32,443 nucleotides of DNA from DASWVC01 sp036401335 (GTDB lineage Bacteria; Verrucomicrobiota; Verrucomicrobiia; Chthoniobacterales; JAFAMB01): the NCBI GenBank assembly GCA_036401335.1, contig DASWVC010000288.1, positions 1-32,443 of the forward strand. The letters run 5' to 3'. Position 1 is the first letter of the stretch, and each line of letters starts with the position of its first letter. Shown here one piece after another: positions 7,805-16,079 of the stretch. Both the position numbers and the translations under genes were made by a program. The notes under the pieces were generated by a model. The model was not told the origin of the DNA. It saw only the letters and a program-made list of their open reading frames with translations, and did not search any database.

Positions 7805-8470
7805 TTAACTTCCCTGCCGGCTCCGTGCCAACCTGGCTTGAGCCACGAAGCGCGCCACGAGGTCAGGATCCTTTTTTCCCGGGCTGCTTTCCACGCCACT
7901 GGACACGTCGACCGCAAATGGCCGGCCCGTACGCACCGCGGTGTGAACGTTTTCCGGCGTGAGGCCTCCGGACAAAATAAAGGGCACGCGGAGCTCAGCC
8001 AGCCAACGCCAGTCGAAGGTGAGGCCGCTGCCGCCATACGCACCCGGAGTGTAGGCATCGAGGAGAAAAGCCACCGAAGGATGGTTGCTGACCTGGGTGA
8101 GCACAGTGCGATCGCGAACCCGCAAGGCCTTGATCACCGGTTTGCCCAGCTTAGACAGCCGCGCGCAATAAGACAGCGTCTCGTCCCCGTGCAGCTGCAC
8201 CGCATCGATTTCGCCGGTCCCGAGAACTGCTTCGGCTTCCTCCAAAGGCGCGTTTACCAGCAGGGCCACTCGGGCCAATCCGGGCGGGCAATCACGCAGC
8301 CAGGTCAGGGCCGCAGGCAGTCGGACGAACCGCTTTGACGGCGGGTAGAACACCAGACCGATGGCATCAGCGCCGGCGGCCGCCACCGCTGCCGCGTCGC
8401 CGGCCGTGGTAACCCCGCAGATCTTCACCCGGACCGCATCCGGGGAAGGCACAAAAAAATTCTTAAACAC
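7805..8470 (-). CDS. trpF: Phosphoribosylanthranilate isomerase
   Basis: TrpF converts N-(5-phosphoribosyl)anthranilate to the carboxyphenylamino-deoxyribulose phosphate, the third step of tryptophan synthesis, in the cytoplasm. The 221-residue (beta/alpha)8 barrel shows VKICGV with the catalytic Cys at 18, GADAIGLVFYPPSKR, AVQLHGDE, the catalytic Asp in LLDAY, GGSGLTFDW, and FILSGGLTPENV followed by VDVSSGVESSPGKKD, which binds the phosphate. The first codon appears to be GTG (8468-8470), preceded by a short GGA-containing site, because no ATG precedes KICG. No other trp gene is adjacent, so the pathway is dispersed here. A 24-bp imperfect palindrome lies 43 bp upstream. Confidence 0.95.
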   Translation of the reverse strand: MFKNFFVPSPDAVRVKICGVTTAGDAAAVAAAGADAIGLVFYPPSKRFVRLPAALTWLRDCPPGLARVALLVNAPLEEAEAVLGTGEIDAVQLHGDETLSYCARLSKLGKPVIKALRVRDRTVLTQVSNHPSVAFLLDAYTPGAYGGSGLTFDWRWLAELRVPFILSGGLTPENVHTAVRTGRPFAVDVSSGVESSPGKKDPDLVARFVAQARLARSRQGS

Positions 8471-8512
8471 GGATCCGGCAATGTCGTCGTCCTCCGACCG
8501 GCGGCAACCATT

Positions 8513-8536
8513 TCTGAAAAAGCCGGCATTTTCAGA
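8513..8536. promoter_or_regulatory. 24-bp inverted repeat between trpF and the DUF2934 gene
   Basis: TCTGAAAA (8513-8520) is matched by TTTTCAGA (8529-8536) around a central GCCGGC. All positions pair except one A-A mismatch on each side of the centre. It sits in the divergent intergenic region, so it may be an operator for either gene. Confidence 0.35.
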
Positions 8537-8636
8537 CCTTGCCGGAGCAGAAACGGGTGAATCGATTTTTTGTTTACTGCGGACGGAATCGCATTAAGAT
8601 TTCCCAGAATTCTTGTAGCACAACACTGATTTATTC

Positions 8637-9014
8637 ATGGACGCAGACAAAAAAGTCAAAAAGGGGACGGCTGAAAAGCGGAGCGTTCGAAAAGCTACGA
8701 AGACCAACCTGAAGCCAACGAAGGAAGTGGATCTCAAAGCTGCGGCCGAGGGAACTGACGTGATCCGACCTGATGTTGCCGAGAGCCCAACCGCCCCGCG
8801 CAAACGGGTCACCCGTCGCGGGCTGGAGGCCCCCTCGGCCAAGCCGGCCGCGTTGGGCAAGGGTGCGCCGGCCGAAGAACCGACGGTTGAGCAGATTCAA
8901 TTGCGCGCTTATTTTATTTCGGAACGCCGGAAGAGCGCGGGATTGCCGGGAGACGAAACCGGCGATTGGGTGCAAGCCCGGGAGGAATTGCGCAGCGAAC
9001 CGCGGGGCAGTTAG
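8637..9014 (+). CDS. DUF2934 domain protein with basic N-terminal tail
   Basis: The 125-residue protein has a Lys/Arg/Ala-rich, probably disordered N-terminal 80 residues. A C-terminal module follows at about 86-120: QIQLRAYFISERRKSAGLPG..TGDWVQAREEL, which fits the DUF2934 pattern (RAY-x-I-x-ER, then DW-x-x-A-x-x-EL). The function of the domain is not known. A basic tail plus a short helical domain would suit a nucleic-acid or envelope partner, but that is only inference. It stands alone on the plus strand, divergent from trpF and convergent with recF (24 bp gap). Confidence 0.75.
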   Translation: MDADKKVKKGTAEKRSVRKATKTNLKPTKEVDLKAAAEGTDVIRPDVAESPTAPRKRVTRRGLEAPSAKPAALGKGAPAEEPTVEQIQLRAYFISERRKSAGLPGDETGDWVQAREELRSEPRGS

Positions 9015-9038
9015 TTTTGTTCCGCCTGGGCAGGGCGG

Positions 9039-10112
9039 TCAGGGGGTCCAGATGGTAAGCTGCGGTTGCTGCGACGTCCCCTCACGTTGCATCTGGTAAA
9101 CCTGACCTTCGGGCACCTCAGAGAGCCAGTCCAGTGTTGTCGTGGTTACGATGCGCTGCGAATCGGCGGGAAGCTGCCTTAAAAGGCGGTTTCGCCCGGT
9201 TCCATCAAGTTCTCCGAAGACATCGTCCAATAACAACAGCGGAGGTTCGGAAAACTCTGCCGCCAGCAATCGGGCTTGTGCGAGTTTGAGGGCAATCGCC
9301 AGCGCACGTTGTTGCCCCTCGGATGCAAACAGGTCGGCCGGTTGATTGTGCAGGAGGATGTGCACATCGTCCCGGTGCGGCCCGACGACGGTGGTGCGCA
9401 GGCGGCTTTCTTCGTCGGCACTCGCCGCCAACGCCCCTTCAAAATCCGTGGTTGCCCCCTGCTGGTACCGCAGGCAAACCATTTCGCCCCGATCGCTGAT
9501 CGCGCTGAAGGCTTGCAGCACCTCCGGCTCGAGGCGCTCCACCAGAAAAGCCCGGAGCGCACTAAGCTGATGGCCGAACTTGAGCAGGACCTTCGTGTAG
9601 GCCTGGACTTCACGAGGGCGCGCCGGGTACATTTTCAGGTAAGCGTTGCGGGAGCGAAGAGCTTTTTCGTAAGCACGGAGAATTTCACGGTAATTGGCCG
9701 GCAACTGGCTTCCCACAAAGTCGAGGAACCGTCGCCTCAGTTCGGCCGGCCCACGGATCAGGTCGATGTCAGAATTCGCGGCGTAAACGACGCGGGCAAC
9801 GCCGAGGTAATCCGCCGAGGAGCGTTGCTCCACGCTGTCCAGCGCCAACTTCCGCCGGCTTGGGCTGTAATAGAACTGGAGGTGACGACGGTTCACGAAC
9901 CCGTCGACAACCATGCCTTTTGCGCCGGTCCGAAGTGCGGTTTGCAAACTGCCGGTCCGCGGCGATTGAAGGCGCAGCAAGACGGCCACGGCCTCGAGCA
10001 GCGAGGTTTTACCGACGGCATTCTGGCCGATGATGCACGTCATGCTCGGGTGAAAATCCGTTTCCAACCGAGAAAAACAGCGAAAATCGCGAAGCCGGAG
10101 GCGTTCTACCAT
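9039..10112 (-). CDS. recF: DNA replication and repair ATPase RecF
   Basis: RecF loads RecA at gaps with RecR and RecO during recombinational repair. The 357-residue protein is of family length. It shows the N-terminal LRLRDFRCF, Walker A GQNAVGKTS at 29-37, the RecF-specific LIRGPAELRRRFLD segment, the VGPHRDD motif, the ABC-type signature SEGQQRALAIALKLAQ, and Walker B LLLLDDVFGELD with the catalytic acidic pair, followed by VTTTTLDWL. It is the last gene of the run 80-residue protein - clpX-like - recR - mnmA - recF. Co-location of recR and recF in one operon makes functional sense, since their products act together. It is not next to dnaA, dnaN or gyrB, its common neighbours elsewhere. 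Confidence 0.95.
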   Translation of the reverse strand: MVERLRLRDFRCFSRLETDFHPSMTCIIGQNAVGKTSLLEAVAVLLRLQSPRTGSLQTALRTGAKGMVVDGFVNRRHLQFYYSPSRRKLALDSVEQRSSADYLGVARVVYAANSDIDLIRGPAELRRRFLDFVGSQLPANYREILRAYEKALRSRNAYLKMYPARPREVQAYTKVLLKFGHQLSALRAFLVERLEPEVLQAFSAISDRGEMVCLRYQQGATTDFEGALAASADEESRLRTTVVGPHRDDVHILLHNQPADLFASEGQQRALAIALKLAQARLLAAEFSEPPLLLLDDVFGELDGTGRNRLLRQLPADSQRIVTTTTLDWLSEVPEGQVYQMQREGTSQQPQLTIWTP

Positions 10113-10172
10113 GCTTTAGCCCTGGATCAACACCCCAAGTAATCGCGGCACACTTGTGTAAACCCCGGTGGC

Positions 10173-11267
10173 TTATCCATGAATCACTTCGAACACGCCA
10201 CCTCCAAGCAGTTTTTCCCCATCGTACAACGCGCAGATCTGGCCCGGCGTTAAGGCACGCTGTGGTTCCACAAATTCCAACTTGGCCCGGTCACCCGGCA
10301 GTGGCTCGAAACGGACCACTGCCCGCCTGGCGCGGTAACGCGGTTTGGCCTCGATCTCGACGGTGGAATCCAGCGGTTTGTTTGTGAACGAAAGCGAGGC
10401 GATTTGGCAGGACCGCGCGTAAAGGCCTTCTGTTCCCGGTTGATCAAACGCCACCACGAGCTCATTATCGGCCACACGTTTCTCTACCACAACGTAAGCT
10501 TCATGGGCGGTGTTGGACGGGACCCGCAACCCGCGCCTTTGGCCAAGCGTGTAAAGGTGCAGGCCGTGGTGCTGGCCAAGAACGCGGCCACCCCGATCCT
10601 TGATCAATCCAGGCCGGTCAGGAACAAACTTCCGTAGGAAATCCGACATCTTCACATCCCCGATAAAACAGATGCCTTGACTGTCCTTCTTGGCCGCGGT
10701 GGAAAGGCGGTAATCAGCCGCGAGCGCCCGCACCTCGCCCTTCTGCAGTTCGCCCACCGGGAAACGGGCAGCCGCCACCTGATCCTGACGCAACAGGGCA
10801 AGGAAGTAGGACTGGTCCTTGCCCTTGTCCATTCCTTCAAAAAGGTCCCAGGTACCGTCCCGCAGAGGTGCACGCCGGGCGTAATGTCCTGTCGCTACCG
10901 CGGTAAACCCTCGCTGCTGCGCCATTTCCAGGAAAACTCCGAACTTCATTTCCCGGTTGCACATCACATCCGGGTTCGGGGTGAGACCGCTCTGGTACCC
11001 GTGCAGAAGGTAGTCGACCACGCGGGCCCGGTAGTCGCGCGTCAGATTAAAGACCTGAAAGGGAATCCCCAGGGTTTCCGCCACGGCCCGGGCATCCGCC
11101 ACATCCTGCTGCCAGGGGCAATCGCCGAGGACATTCTCCTCGTTGATCCAGCTTTTCATGTAGGCGCCTTCCACGACCGCTCCACTCTGGCGGAGGCGCA
11201 GGGCGGCCACGCTGCTGTCCACGCCTCCCGACATCGCGACCAGGATGCGCTCTCGCGTTGAATTCAT
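10173..11267 (-). CDS. mnmA: tRNA-specific 2-thiouridylase MnmA
   Basis: MnmA thiolates uridine 34 at C2 in tRNA for Lys, Glu and Gln, using ATP and a sulfur relay. The 364-residue protein has the PP-loop ATP pyrophosphatase motif SGGVDSS at 13-19, the first catalytic Cys at 103 (PDVMCNREMKFG), the second at 200 (SQGICFIG), and the central GHYARR segment. The C-terminal beta-barrel (GQRRGL to the end) is complete. It lies 63 bp after recR and 60 bp before recF on the same strand. The start ATG at 11267 places the PP-loop at the usual distance. Confidence 0.95.
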   Translation of the reverse strand: MNSTRERILVAMSGGVDSSVAALRLRQSGAVVEGAYMKSWINEENVLGDCPWQQDVADARAVAETLGIPFQVFNLTRDYRARVVDYLLHGYQSGLTPNPDVMCNREMKFGVFLEMAQQRGFTAVATGHYARRAPLRDGTWDLFEGMDKGKDQSYFLALLRQDQVAAARFPVGELQKGEVRALAADYRLSTAAKKDSQGICFIGDVKMSDFLRKFVPDRPGLIKDRGGRVLGQHHGLHLYTLGQRRGLRVPSNTAHEAYVVVEKRVADNELVVAFDQPGTEGLYARSCQIASLSFTNKPLDSTVEIEAKPRYRARRAVVRFEPLPGDRAKLEFVEPQRALTPGQICALYDGEKLLGGGVFEVIHG

Positions 11268-11330
11268 GGAGTCCGCAACGTGGCCCCAAATGGAACCGGG
11301 GGCAACTGACTGGCTGCCCGGAGCGGCGGC

Positions 11331-11948
11331 TCAATTTGCAAAGGCGGTCCGGCCGCGGAAAGCACGTGCAATCGTCAGGTCATCGGCGTTTTCCAGGCCC
11401 AAGCCGGCCGGCATGCCCTGCGCCAACCGGGAAACTTTCACCCCTTCTGTGGCCAGCAAATCAGCCGCGTAACTGGCCGTGGCCTCCCCTTCCACATCGG
11501 CCCCGAGCGCCAGGATGACCTCCTGCGGGTGATCCTGGCGGACACGGCTCAACAAGGCATTGAACGTCAAGTCCTCCGGGCCGATCCGGTCGAGGGGAGA
11601 AAGCCTGCCGCCCAGCGTATGGTACAGGCCGTTGAAGGCACCGGTTCTCTCCAGAAACAGGATGTCGGTCGCACGCTCGACCACGCAAATCGCCTGCTGA
11701 TCCCGCCCGGGATCGGCACAGATCTGGCAGAGCTCTTGTTCAGCAAAAAAACCGCACCGCACACACGCCCGCACCCGGGCGGCGGTTTGCGCGATCGCCG
11801 CAGCCACTTCCTGAGGGCGCGCATCAGGGGTCTGCACCATCCATAACGCGATGCGCTCGGCACTGCGCGGGCCGATCCCCGGCATCCGCCGCAATTGCTG
11901 GACGAGCTCACGGATCGGAGCCGGGTAATCAACTTTTTTGCTCAACAT
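11331..11948 (-). CDS. recR: Recombination protein RecR
   Basis: RecR forms a DNA clamp that works with RecF and RecO to load RecA. The ATG at 11948 gives 205 residues beginning MLSKKVDYPAPIREL, close to the normal RecR N-terminus; an in-frame TTG at 12002 overlapping the previous stop is a less likely start. Features are the helix-hairpin-helix RMPGIGPRSAERIA (21-34), a zinc site C62, C65, C74, C77, the Toprim domain from about 88 (ICVVERATDI; LGADVEGEATA), and the Walker-like C-terminus SRLAQGMPAGLGLENADD. The gene follows the ClpX-like gene by 50 bp and leads into mnmA. Confidence 0.95.
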   Translation of the reverse strand: MLSKKVDYPAPIRELVQQLRRMPGIGPRSAERIALWMVQTPDARPQEVAAAIAQTAARVRACVRCGFFAEQELCQICADPGRDQQAICVVERATDILFLERTGAFNGLYHTLGGRLSPLDRIGPEDLTFNALLSRVRQDHPQEVILALGADVEGEATASYAADLLATEGVKVSRLAQGMPAGLGLENADDLTIARAFRGRTAFAN

Positions 11949-11998
11949 GGCAGTCCATATCGTTTCCAGGCATTTGCTATGGGCTTGAAGATGCCTGG

Positions 11999-13573
11999 TC
12001 AACGGCTCTCGGCCTGCCGGTAAAACTCCACCACACGGTCGCTCAAGTACCGGTCCGGGTCGTCAAGCGCGCTGGCAGGCACAAGGAACGTCATTTCAGC
12101 ATTGCGGTCGCGCAGAAGTTTCAGGCCGTAAGGGTAATCGCGAAACAGGTTCTCACAGTATTCCACCACCCCTTTGCCAGCGGCTTGCGCCCGTGTTACC
12201 ACCAAATGAATGGCGTCTTCCCCGAGGGCAAATTTAACGCCGTGCTTCTGCGAAAAGGTCTCTGCGAACTGGCGCGCTTTCTCCGCCTCGTTCAAGGCGG
12301 TCTCCGCACGGGCCGACTCCAGAATCCGCGCCAGGGCCACACCCGGCTGACGGACCAAAGCACCATCCACCCGAAGCCGGCGGACCCCCGACCCGGACAG
12401 TTCAAACTTGAAGTCGCGGAAAATCCGGTCGCAAACCGTGACCAACCCGCGTGCGCCCGTCTTCTCGGCGGCCGCCTGGATAGAAAGCTCGCGCAGGGCC
12501 TCATCCTCAAAATCCACTTCAATGCCGTAGGCCTCAAAGGCTCGCCCGTACTGCCGGATCAGGCTTCCCTCCGACGTCTTCAGAATGGCGAAAAGGTCAT
12601 CGGCGGTCAGTTCATCGCAAACCACCCGCACCGGCAGGCGGCCGACAAATTCCGGCTCCAGGCCGTAGTCGATGAAATCCCGGGTAGTGGCCGCATTGAG
12701 TGCTGCCGCTCCTTCGACGGAGGCGGGAAGCGCACCAAAACCCAACCCCGCCTGACGCACCCGGCGGCTCACCTGTTCTTTCAACCGGTCAAACGCGCCG
12801 CTGCAGATAAAAAGGATGTGCCGCGTGTTGATGACGTCCTTGCGGCCGCGACCGCGGCGTTGCGACTCGAAGGCCGATTGAAGCTGCCCTTGCAAATCCA
12901 TCGGGTTACGCACCGGAACCTCGGTTTCCTCCATCAACTTGAGAAGGGTGGTCTGGACCCCGCGCCCACTCACGTCCCGGCCAACCAGATTGCCGCTGGA
13001 GGCGATTTTATCGATCTCGTCGATGTAGATGATACCGTACTGAGCGGTCTGCAGGTCACCATTTGCCTTTTGGTGCAATTCACGGACGAGATCCTCGACG
13101 TCACCGCCGACGTAGCCTGTCTCACTGAACTTGGTTGCGTCGGCCTTGACAAAAGGCACCCCGACAAGCTCGGCCACGTGTTTAACCAGGTAAGTCTTGC
13201 CAACCCCGGTTGGGCCGAGCAATAAAATGTTACCTTTGCTGTACTCAAGGTGCGCCGCCGCCGCCTGGTTTTCTTTTTCCAAACGGCGGACCAGGTTCAC
13301 GTGATTGTAGTGGTCACAGACGGCAATGGCCAAGGTGCGCTTGGCATCGTCCTGGCGAATGACGAACCGGTCCAGGTGAGCCTTGATCTGCTTTGGGGTG
13401 AGGTGAAAATCAAAGGGGTCAAAAGTTCCGGCCGCCTCCGGCGCAGGCGCTTCCTCCGCGCCAGCCGGCTGGGTAAAGGCAGCCACCGAAACCTTGTCGC
13501 CGAAGTTTGACTTCATGAACTCCTGAATTTTTTTCTGGAGTTCTTCAGGCGACGGGAAAGGCGTTTCCGACAT
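11999..13573 (-). CDS. ClpX-like AAA+ ATPase lacking the zinc-binding domain, with C-terminal extension
   Basis: The protein is an ATP-driven unfoldase of the ClpX group, 524 residues from the ATG at 13573 (an in-frame GTG at 13615 is less likely). It shows Walker A GPTGVGKT (120-127), pore loop GYVG (153-156), Walker B IIYIDEIDK (181-189), arginine-finger segment PEFVGRLPV (307-315) and sensor-2 GARGL (373-377). GLGFGA at 276-281 aligns with the ClpP-binding IGF loop of ClpX, so ClpP docking is plausible. Three features are unusual. The N-terminal Cys4 zinc domain is absent and replaced by about 50 Ala/Pro-rich residues. An insertion around 225-247 replaces the RKH loop. A C-terminal stretch (about 434-510) resembles the preceding small domain (343-410), suggesting duplication. 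Substrate choice is therefore likely different from ClpX. It starts 73 bp after the 80-residue protein gene on the same strand. Confidence 0.85.
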   Translation of the reverse strand: MSETPFPSPEELQKKIQEFMKSNFGDKVSVAAFTQPAGAEEAPAPEAAGTFDPFDFHLTPKQIKAHLDRFVIRQDDAKRTLAIAVCDHYNHVNLVRRLEKENQAAAAHLEYSKGNILLLGPTGVGKTYLVKHVAELVGVPFVKADATKFSETGYVGGDVEDLVRELHQKANGDLQTAQYGIIYIDEIDKIASSGNLVGRDVSGRGVQTTLLKLMEETEVPVRNPMDLQGQLQSAFESQRRGRGRKDVINTRHILFICSGAFDRLKEQVSRRVRQAGLGFGALPASVEGAAALNAATTRDFIDYGLEPEFVGRLPVRVVCDELTADDLFAILKTSEGSLIRQYGRAFEAYGIEVDFEDEALRELSIQAAAEKTGARGLVTVCDRIFRDFKFELSGSGVRRLRVDGALVRQPGVALARILESARAETALNEAEKARQFAETFSQKHGVKFALGEDAIHLVVTRAQAAGKGVVEYCENLFRDYPYGLKLLRDRNAEMTFLVPASALDDPDRYLSDRVVEFYRQAESR

Positions 13574-13646
13574 CAACGAGTTTACCGTGGACCGGCCAAA
13601 CAAGCAAAACACCACCCCCGGCCCGTTTGCCGATCGCGCTCAAGCT

Positions 13647-13889
13647 TCAGACAAAAGGATCTTTGGGCACAGAAAGGGTCTCGTCCAGGAATTCCTCAAA
13701 CTTTTCGCGGTACGCTGCCGTCCATTCGTCCCGTGCTTGTTCCCAGGAAAGCGGACGCCCCTTCTCGGCTTCGATCCACTTGTATTTGCGGATTTCTTCT
13801 TTGATCAGGTAGGTGATCCGAAAAAACGGGTCGGACATTACCATGGGCGGAACGGGGACATGTTCTTCGGTTTCCAGAATCTTGCGCAT
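13647..13889 (-). CDS. Small conserved-looking protein upstream of the ClpX-like gene
   Basis: An 80-residue soluble, acidic, aromatic-rich protein. The core PFFRITYLIKEEIRKYKW followed by EQARDEWTAAYREKFEEFL reads as two amphipathic helices. There are no cysteines, no signal peptide and no membrane helix. I do not recognise a family name, though the strong motif-like character (DPFFR, KYKWIEAEKGR) suggests conservation. It is the first gene of the minus-strand run leading to the ClpX-like ATPase, recR, mnmA and recF. An adaptor or regulator role for the ATPase is possible by position only. Confidence 0.65.
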   Translation of the reverse strand: MRKILETEEHVPVPPMVMSDPFFRITYLIKEEIRKYKWIEAEKGRPLSWEQARDEWTAAYREKFEEFLDETLSVPKDPFV

Positions 13890-14031
13890 GACTTCAAAAT
13901 CCTGACTTTGCTTTCCGAGTCAAAGGCCGGCTGACCCGGAACAAGGCGATGGTCAGGTTGTCTCCCGGGCGCCGCAATGGCTGGGCGTAATCGGTGTTTG
14001 CTATTTAAGACTTGCTCTCGAAGGTGTTTTT

Positions 14032-15021
14032 ATGGCCATCACGCTAAAGCGCACGTTGGGCGGGCTGACGGTTTTTCCGCTCGGACTCGGTTGCATGGGG
14101 ATGTCAGCTTTTTACGGCGATCGGGACGAGGGTGCTTCTGCCGCCACCCTCGAGCGAGCCGTGGGGTTGGGAATAGAATTTTTTGATACGGCCGACATGT
14201 ACGGCCACGGCCACAACGAGGAACTGGTCGGCCGGGTGTTGAAACCGGTCAGGGACCGGGTCAAGATTGCCACGAAGTTCGGCAATACCTGGAACGAAAA
14301 AGGCGAGCGTACCGGCATCAGCAACGATCCTGCGTACATCAGGAAGGCGTGTGACGACAGCCTGCAGCGGCTCGGCGTTGAGGTCATCGACTTATACTAC
14401 ATGCACCGACGCGATCCCAAGGTTCCCATCGAGGATTCGGTGGGCGCCATGAAACAACTCGTGCAGGCCGGAAAAGTCCGGTTCCTGGGCCTCTCGGAGG
14501 TTTCGGCTGAAACCTTGCGGCAGGCCCATGCCGTCCACGCGATCGCCGCGTTGCAGACGGAATATTCCCTGTTCACGCGGGACGTGGAGGCCGCGATCCT
14601 CCCGGCCTGCCGTGAACTTGGTGTTGGTTTCGTTCCCTACAGTCCGTTGGGCCGAGGCTTTCTGACCTCCGGGTTGCGCAGCCTGGATCAACTGAGTGCA
14701 AACGATTGGCGACGCCAAAACCCCCGGTTCAACGAGGCGAATTTTTCCAAGAACGTGGAGGTTCTCCAGAAACTTGATGGGTTCGCGCGCCGCAAAGGCT
14801 GTTCCACCACCCAATTGGCCTTGGCCTGGGTCCTTGCCGCCGGGTCCGACGTGGTGCCGATTCCCGGCACGAAAAAGATCAAGTACCTGGAGGAAAACTT
14901 CGGTTCTCTGGACGTTCAACTCACCCCGCAGGAACGCGAAGAGGTCAGCACCCTGTGTCCGCCCGGAGCCGTTGCGGGCGAGCGTTACCCAAGCGAAGGG
15001 ATGGCGGCCGTGAACCGCTGA
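14032..15021 (+). CDS. Aldo/keto reductase
   Basis: The 329-residue NADPH-dependent oxidoreductase reduces an aldehyde or ketone in the cytoplasm; the physiological substrate is unknown. The (beta/alpha)8 family marks are all present: GLGCMGMSAFYG at 18-29, catalytic tetrad Asp 52 (FFDTADMYG), Tyr 57, Lys 82 (IATKFG) and His 125 (YYMHRRDP), then FLGLSEVS, LQTEYSLFTRD, PYSPLGRGFLTSG and the cofactor-binding PIPGTKKIKYLEEN. The wording is that of the group annotated as general aldo/keto reductases with MGMS motifs. GAAGGTG lies 5 nt upstream of the ATG as a good ribosome site. The dienelactone hydrolase gene follows after 48 bp on the same strand, so they may form a two-gene detoxification operon. 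Confidence 0.93.
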   Translation: MAITLKRTLGGLTVFPLGLGCMGMSAFYGDRDEGASAATLERAVGLGIEFFDTADMYGHGHNEELVGRVLKPVRDRVKIATKFGNTWNEKGERTGISNDPAYIRKACDDSLQRLGVEVIDLYYMHRRDPKVPIEDSVGAMKQLVQAGKVRFLGLSEVSAETLRQAHAVHAIAALQTEYSLFTRDVEAAILPACRELGVGFVPYSPLGRGFLTSGLRSLDQLSANDWRRQNPRFNEANFSKNVEVLQKLDGFARRKGCSTTQLALAWVLAAGSDVVPIPGTKKIKYLEENFGSLDVQLTPQEREEVSTLCPPGAVAGERYPSEGMAAVNR

Positions 15022-15069
15022 AAGTTTCCGCTTGCCCGGCTGTCACCTGCCCTGTTCCGTCCTCCTCCC

Positions 15070-15810
15070 ATGTTGATCAAAGAAGAAGACTCCGTCGATC
15101 TTGCCACGTCCAACGGACCCATGCGGACCTACCTGTTGCGTCCCGCGGCTGAGGGACGGTACCCCGGCATCGTCCTGTTCTCTGAAATCTTTCAGGCGAC
15201 CGATCCCATTCGCCGATCCGCCGCCACGCTGGCCGGACACGGTTTCCTGGTTGCCATTCCAGAGATTTTTCACGAGCTCGAAACACCGGGAACCGTGCTG
15301 CCGTACGATCAGGCCGGAGGCGACCGTGGCAACGCTGACAAGTACGCTAAGGAACTCTCCGCCTACGACGAGGATGCGCGAGCCGCCCTTGGTTGCCTTC
15401 GCTCCCATCCGGCCTGCAGCGGCAAGTTCGGCGTGATCGGGTTTTGCATCGGCGGCCACCTCTCGTTTCGTGCGGCGATGAACCCGGAGGTGCTTGCCGG
15501 TGCCTGCTGCTATCCCACGGACATTCACAGCCGCAGCCTGGGCCGGGGCAAGCAGGACGATTCGCTTGATCGGATTCCTGAAATCAAAGGCGAACTCCTG
15601 ATGGTTTTCGGCCGGCAAGATCCCCATGTTCCGCGCGAAGGCCGTGCCGTCATTTACAATGCGCTGGCCGATGCCGACGCCAATTTTGCCTGGCACGAAT
15701 TCAACGGGGCCCATGCGTTCATGCGGGATGAAGGCTACCGTTACGATCCGGCGGCAGCCCGAACGGTTTACGGCATGGTCGTCGACCTTTTCAAGCGAAC
15801 ACTTACCTAG
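15070..15810 (+). CDS. Dienelactone hydrolase family protein
   Basis: A 246-residue alpha/beta hydrolase with a cysteine nucleophile, expected to open lactones or cleave esters in the cytoplasm. The catalytic triad is visible: Cys 126 in GFCIGG, Asp 184 in FGRQDPHVP, and His 215 in FNGAHAFMRDEG. The Glu of FSEIFQ (39), which assists the nucleophile in dienelactone hydrolase, is also kept. Length matches the family. It follows the aldo/keto reductase closely, which fits processing of carbonyl or lactone compounds, though no aromatic-degradation genes are nearby. After its stop the sequence passes directly into a GC-rich repeat. Confidence 0.92.
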   Translation: MLIKEEDSVDLATSNGPMRTYLLRPAAEGRYPGIVLFSEIFQATDPIRRSAATLAGHGFLVAIPEIFHELETPGTVLPYDQAGGDRGNADKYAKELSAYDEDARAALGCLRSHPACSGKFGVIGFCIGGHLSFRAAMNPEVLAGACCYPTDIHSRSLGRGKQDDSLDRIPEIKGELLMVFGRQDPHVPREGRAVIYNALADADANFAWHEFNGAHAFMRDEGYRYDPAAARTVYGMVVDLFKRTLT

Positions 15811-15835
15811 GTTGAAAGCTCGATGCCCTCGCGGA

Positions 15836-16045
15836 TTCCATAGCCGCCATTTTGTCGGCTGTGGACAGCCGATCCCGCCAAGCCCGGGTCGCAACTGCCC
15901 GCGTGCTGCCAAATGGTGCGGGCGCTTGGCAGCCGTCCGTTCCGAAATGCTCCTCGACCCGGGGGCGCTCGAAGACAAGCTCCCCTGCCGGAGTTCCCGG
16001 CACGCCGCGACGGCGGCGAAGGGACTCGCCGCCCTGCCAACCCCG
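15836..16045 (+). repeat. Interspersed GC-rich repeat, copy A
   Basis: This gene-free stretch contains hairpins CGGCTGT-GG-ACAGCCG (15856-15871) and GCTGCCAA/TTGGCAGC (15905-15933). It also carries segments shared with the repeats at 17330-17465 and 17797-17890 in the opposite orientation: GTTCCGAAATGCTCCTC, CCCGGGGGCGCTCGAAG, AAGCTCCCCTGCCGGAG and AAGGGACTCGCCGCCCT. Compared with copy B it lacks the internal GGTCGC...GCGACC hairpin. It fills the space between the hydrolase and the zinc-ribbon gene. Confidence 0.7.
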
Positions 16046-16079
16046 TCACTCTCACACGCCGATACCCCGACGCCTTCTT

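Noticed and set aside
12185..13225. Plus-strand frame of 346 codons
   Set aside because: It is antisense to the ClpX-like gene, with no recognisable motif.
15836..16045. A CRISPR array or structured RNA gene in the repeat-rich gaps
   Set aside because: The repeats are diverged, irregularly spaced and in opposite orientations; there are no regular spacers and no cas genes.
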